From assembly GCA_030280995.1 (NCBI GenBank), contig JASXTE010000052.1, forward strand, positions 120,661-184,660: a stretch of DNA of 64,000 nucleotides, given 5' to 3'. The stretch is from Hemileia vastatrix (taxonomy: Eukaryota > Basidiomycota > Pucciniomycetes > Pucciniales > Zaghouaniaceae). A program made the position numbers and the translations under genes. A model generated the notes under the pieces. It ran no database searches. It saw only the letters and a program-made list of their open reading frames with translations, and had not been told where the DNA came from. This document shows positions 61,495-64,000 of the stretch, piece by piece. Every line of letters starts with the position of its first letter. Position 1 is the stretch's first letter.

Positions 61495-61541
61495 AAATCA
61501 CAAATATACACTTGAGTAATCTCAAGTGTATATTTGATTTA
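61495..61541. repeat. Long inverted repeat (hairpin) with a 4-nt loop
   Basis: CAAATATACACTTGAG (61501-61516) is followed by TAAT and its exact complement CTCAAGTGTATATTTG (61521-61536). The pairing resumes outside a two-base bulge (AAATCA against TGATTT), for about 21 paired bases per arm. No coding sequence is nearby. It could be a cruciform-prone palindrome, a small-RNA hairpin or a relic of a foldback element. Confidence 0.85.
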
Positions 61542-62524
61542 GGTAGAAAGAAAGAACTTTTCACCTTTTGTACCATGATGGTTAATGATGCATAAAGAAG
61601 CAAAACAAAATTGACCATATGACAAATGAAAGATGACAATAAAATCCTTGCAACTCAAATACCCAATGACCTGCTTAAGGCCATTTACTTACAGACAATT
61701 TATTCAAATGAATCAAGTAATATATTGAATAAATGACCAATGAATTTAACCTTCAGGCAAAGGTAAATTGACTAGAAAAAAAAACATTCACATTGAGAAG
61801 AAAGAACAAAAGTACAAAAGAAACTTCAACTTACATTGACACATTTAGTCTTGGAAAGCAAATGAAACTGACTACATTGAAAGAAAAAGTCACACACACA
61901 GAGATTTACTCTGTCTGTAACTCTTTGCTTTTTTGATTCCTTATTTTACTTGGTGAGAAGTATAAAGAGAAAGAACCCTAAAAGAAGCCTAAAAGAACGT
62001 AAAGAACCTAAAGAAGTTCATTTTTTTTCTTCTCTTCGCACACCGATTTTACCCCAACTGAGTGACAATCGATTTAACCTCGTCGACAACTACTTGTACT
62101 AGAACTGTACTAGTAGTAGTAGCAACAACTTGAACAAAGACAACGACGACGACCCTTACGCAGAACTTCGACATCGTCATTTGAAACAAAAAAGAAAAAG
62201 AAAAAAAAAGAGAAGGATAAGAAGGAAAAAACTTATCAAAAACCGGAAGGATGAGACAAAACTGTAAAAAGTAAAAAGATAGAGAAGACACAAACACACA
62301 AAAAACTAGTGAATAAAATAACCACAATATTCATGATGTTGTGAAGTCAGTGTTCTATTTTTACTTTAACTTGTTATGAATTTCATGTTACTTGTAAAAG
62401 GATTGAGTAAGTGGAGTGATGTGAGTGAGTGAATGTTTCACCTGAGCCAAAGATGAGGACTAAAGCAAGTAGTAGGTAGACGAATTGTATCCGTTCAGTC
62501 CATTGCAATGTCGAATTTTCCTTG

Positions 62525-62563
62525 TATATATATATATATATATACACATATATATATATGTGT
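62525..62563. repeat. (AT)n tract with an 18-20 bp perfect palindrome
   Basis: An alternating TA run followed by ACACATATATATATATGTGT (62544-62563), which is its own reverse complement. Confidence 0.9.
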
Positions 62564-63884
62564 GAACTTTACGCGCATCCTCTGCTTTCACTTTTATCCA
62601 TCGAATCCGCGTTCTTGCTTTCCATGCAAACTGTTAGAGAAAGAAGAATCAGTAGTCAAGAAGAACTTGCAGTAAGGTGTGCAACAGCACGCAATACGGA
62701 CACACAGAAATAGATGAACATGTAAAAACTTATTGTATACAATTGAAGTAAATTTTACTCCTTCTTATTCTTCTTTAACGATATCATCACATCATCATCA
62801 TCATCATCATCACCATCATTCTTCATCATCATTATTCATTATCATCAGCATCATGATCAACAAGAAGAACATTTTCAACGGTCAACCGGTCAATCTGCCA
62901 AAAATATCCATCGTATGTGATGACCTTTACACATTGATTAATGTTTACTTTCCTTCAACCATTAGAAAATTTCAATAGTTATCTATCATCTTGTGTTATA
63001 ATCATGTTGATCAATTTAAACTGTTCACCTTTTACAACAACAATAAAAATAATCGTCCAATGACATGATGAAGATTTATTCACTTGTGTGAAAAGAACAA
63101 AAGTGAAACAATTTCCTCAAATGATCAAATGAAGAATGCAATCACATATTTTTCATCATCTTTTACAAAGTGTTTAACTGTTTCGTGTGTGAATTCATTA
63201 TCATCATTGTTCCAATAAAAATATCAATTGAAAACTTCAACACAGTGACATCATCATCATCATCATCTTTTTTTCAAGGTAGTTTCATCAACACTCCTTG
63301 AATAAGTGTCAATCGTATGATGTAACAACATCAACATCAACATCATTGTGACAAGTTGAAGAAAAACATCAACAACATCAGTAAAAATAATAATAATAAT
63401 AATGATAACCACAAATAAAATGCAACTTGATGTGATGTTGGTGGAATCAATTGACAAAATCAACTGAAGAACTAATGTGAATAATAACACATTGTATGGA
63501 TTGATCGACCGAGAAAAAGTAGTGAAAGAAGAAGAAGAAGAAAAAATCACACAAAGAAAGAAAGAAAGAAAGAAAAGATCGTCAAGTTGGTCCATCGGTT
63601 GTGTCAGTGTGTGTGAAATTGGATACCTTGAGAATCTTCAGTTTCCTTCGACTTGCCTCAAATGTACTAGATTTTTGCTTCTTTTTTCTCCTTCATCTTC
63701 ATGTTGCTGTTAGTTTTTCAACTGTGATGTGTGGTATAAGAAAAACTAAAGAGGAAGAAGATGAAGAAGTAAAAGAAGACGAAGATAAAGATAAAGATAA
63801 AGAGAAAGTTAGTTTAAAAAAAGATTTCCCTCAATGACTGATTCGAGTGTTTGAAAGCGATACTAATCATCGGCAAAAAGTGCC

Positions 63885-64000
63885 ATGGTTGGAGTTAAAA
63901 GGACTCAAAGTAATGTTGCCCTTTGTGTTAAGAAAGTTAAAATATATGACGATAAACTTCGTCACAAATATCTTCAACTTTGTCAGTACATGAGTTTGTC
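63885..64000 (+). CDS. Possible 5' end of a gene cut by the window edge
   Basis: An ATG at 63885 in the context TGCCATGG opens a frame that stays open to the last base (at least 38 codons). The encoded start, MVGVKRTQSNVALCVKKVKI, then YDDKLRHKYLQLCQYM, is rich in Lys/Tyr/Leu and not low-complexity, unlike the repeat-driven frames around it. I recognise no domain. An exon border inside the visible part cannot be excluded. Confidence 0.4.
   Translation, partial: MVGVKRTQSNVALCVKKVKIYDDKLRHKYLQLCQYMSL

Larger units (their letters stand above)
56624..63884. other. 7.3-kb gene-free region at the right of the window
   Basis: A+T-rich, repeat-laden DNA with no supported gene. It begins with the aquaporin promoter. 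Repeats are (AT)n at 58075-58091, (CAT)n at 58185-58213, alternating AT with a CA/TG-flanked palindrome at 62525-62563, and (ATC)n at 62791-62812. A long hairpin lies at 61494-61541 (separate entry). The interval 60.0-60.6 kb is pyrimidine-rich, so its plus-strand open frames (Phe/Ser/Leu) are not evidence of coding. Confidence 0.5.

Noticed and set aside
63263..63837. Open frames on both strands near the right edge
   Set aside because: They are built on CAT, GAA and GATAAA repeats. Only the ATG at 63885 gives a non-repetitive peptide.
1..64000. tRNA genes, rRNA, transposon open frames, CRISPR arrays
   Set aside because: I looked for B-box-like GGTTCGA words, reverse transcriptase or transposase motifs and regularly spaced repeats, and found none that hold up by eye.

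Overview
The window is eukaryotic nuclear DNA from a small-genome arthropod, most likely a chelicerate and probably an acariform mite. The species call is an inference. It rests on the strong A+T bias, many short introns (about 80-400 bp) with GT/AG ends, AATAAA signals after stops, and animal-specific families: a ZP-domain cuticle protein, a Cad99C/PCDH15-type cadherin, DAD1, an RPC5-type Pol III subunit and mitochondrial ATP synthase subunit f. Trinucleotide runs (CAT, GAA, CAA and TTC types) fill both coding and non-coding sequence.

The left 8.9 kb is gene-dense and mostly housekeeping. In order it holds a membrane-anchored ZP protein (805-2927), an unrecognised tail-anchored protein (3759-4217), an RPC5/POLR3E-like subunit (4356-4989, frame broken once), a KDEL-tailed protein disulfide isomerase with a duplicated 90-nt segment that looks like an isoform switch (5256-7553), ATP synthase f (minus strand) and DAD1. 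The last two are head-to-head across 265 bp. The next 15.7 kb is dominated by one Cad99C-like protocadherin: a 62-codon first exon at 15.5 kb, a 5.65-kb intron, and one 3.3-kb exon carrying the rest. It has about 5 cadherin repeats where PCDH15/Cad99C has 11.

A gene-empty 8.5 kb follows. Then comes a second head-to-head housekeeping pair, also 265 bp apart: a 56-aa TOM5-like protein (minus) and a two-dsRBD protein of the Loqs/R2D2/PACT type with two compensating frameshifts (plus). A secreted lipase of the pancreatic-lipase fold lies just downstream.

From 40.4 to 54.4 kb there are four genes for N-terminally hydrophobic, probably secreted proteins. Three are Ser/His/Asn/Asp-rich, mostly disordered and on the minus strand; the fourth is a compact 86-aa protein on the plus strand. 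I recognise none of them. One contains a G+C-rich stretch of about 0.45 kb in which a second reading frame looks more protein-like than the annotated one. At 55.6-56.6 kb is an aquaglyceroporin-type channel whose second NPA motif is followed by Ala instead of the usual pore arginine. The final 7 kb is non-coding apart from a possible truncated CDS at the right edge.

A recurring theme is that frame breaks in otherwise good genes coincide with five-base A/T runs (4.5, 33.75, 47.6 and 52.25 kb). This points first to consensus errors in the assembly, so the frameshifted genes are reported as probably intact rather than as pseudogenes. No tRNA, rRNA, CRISPR or transposon genes were recognised.
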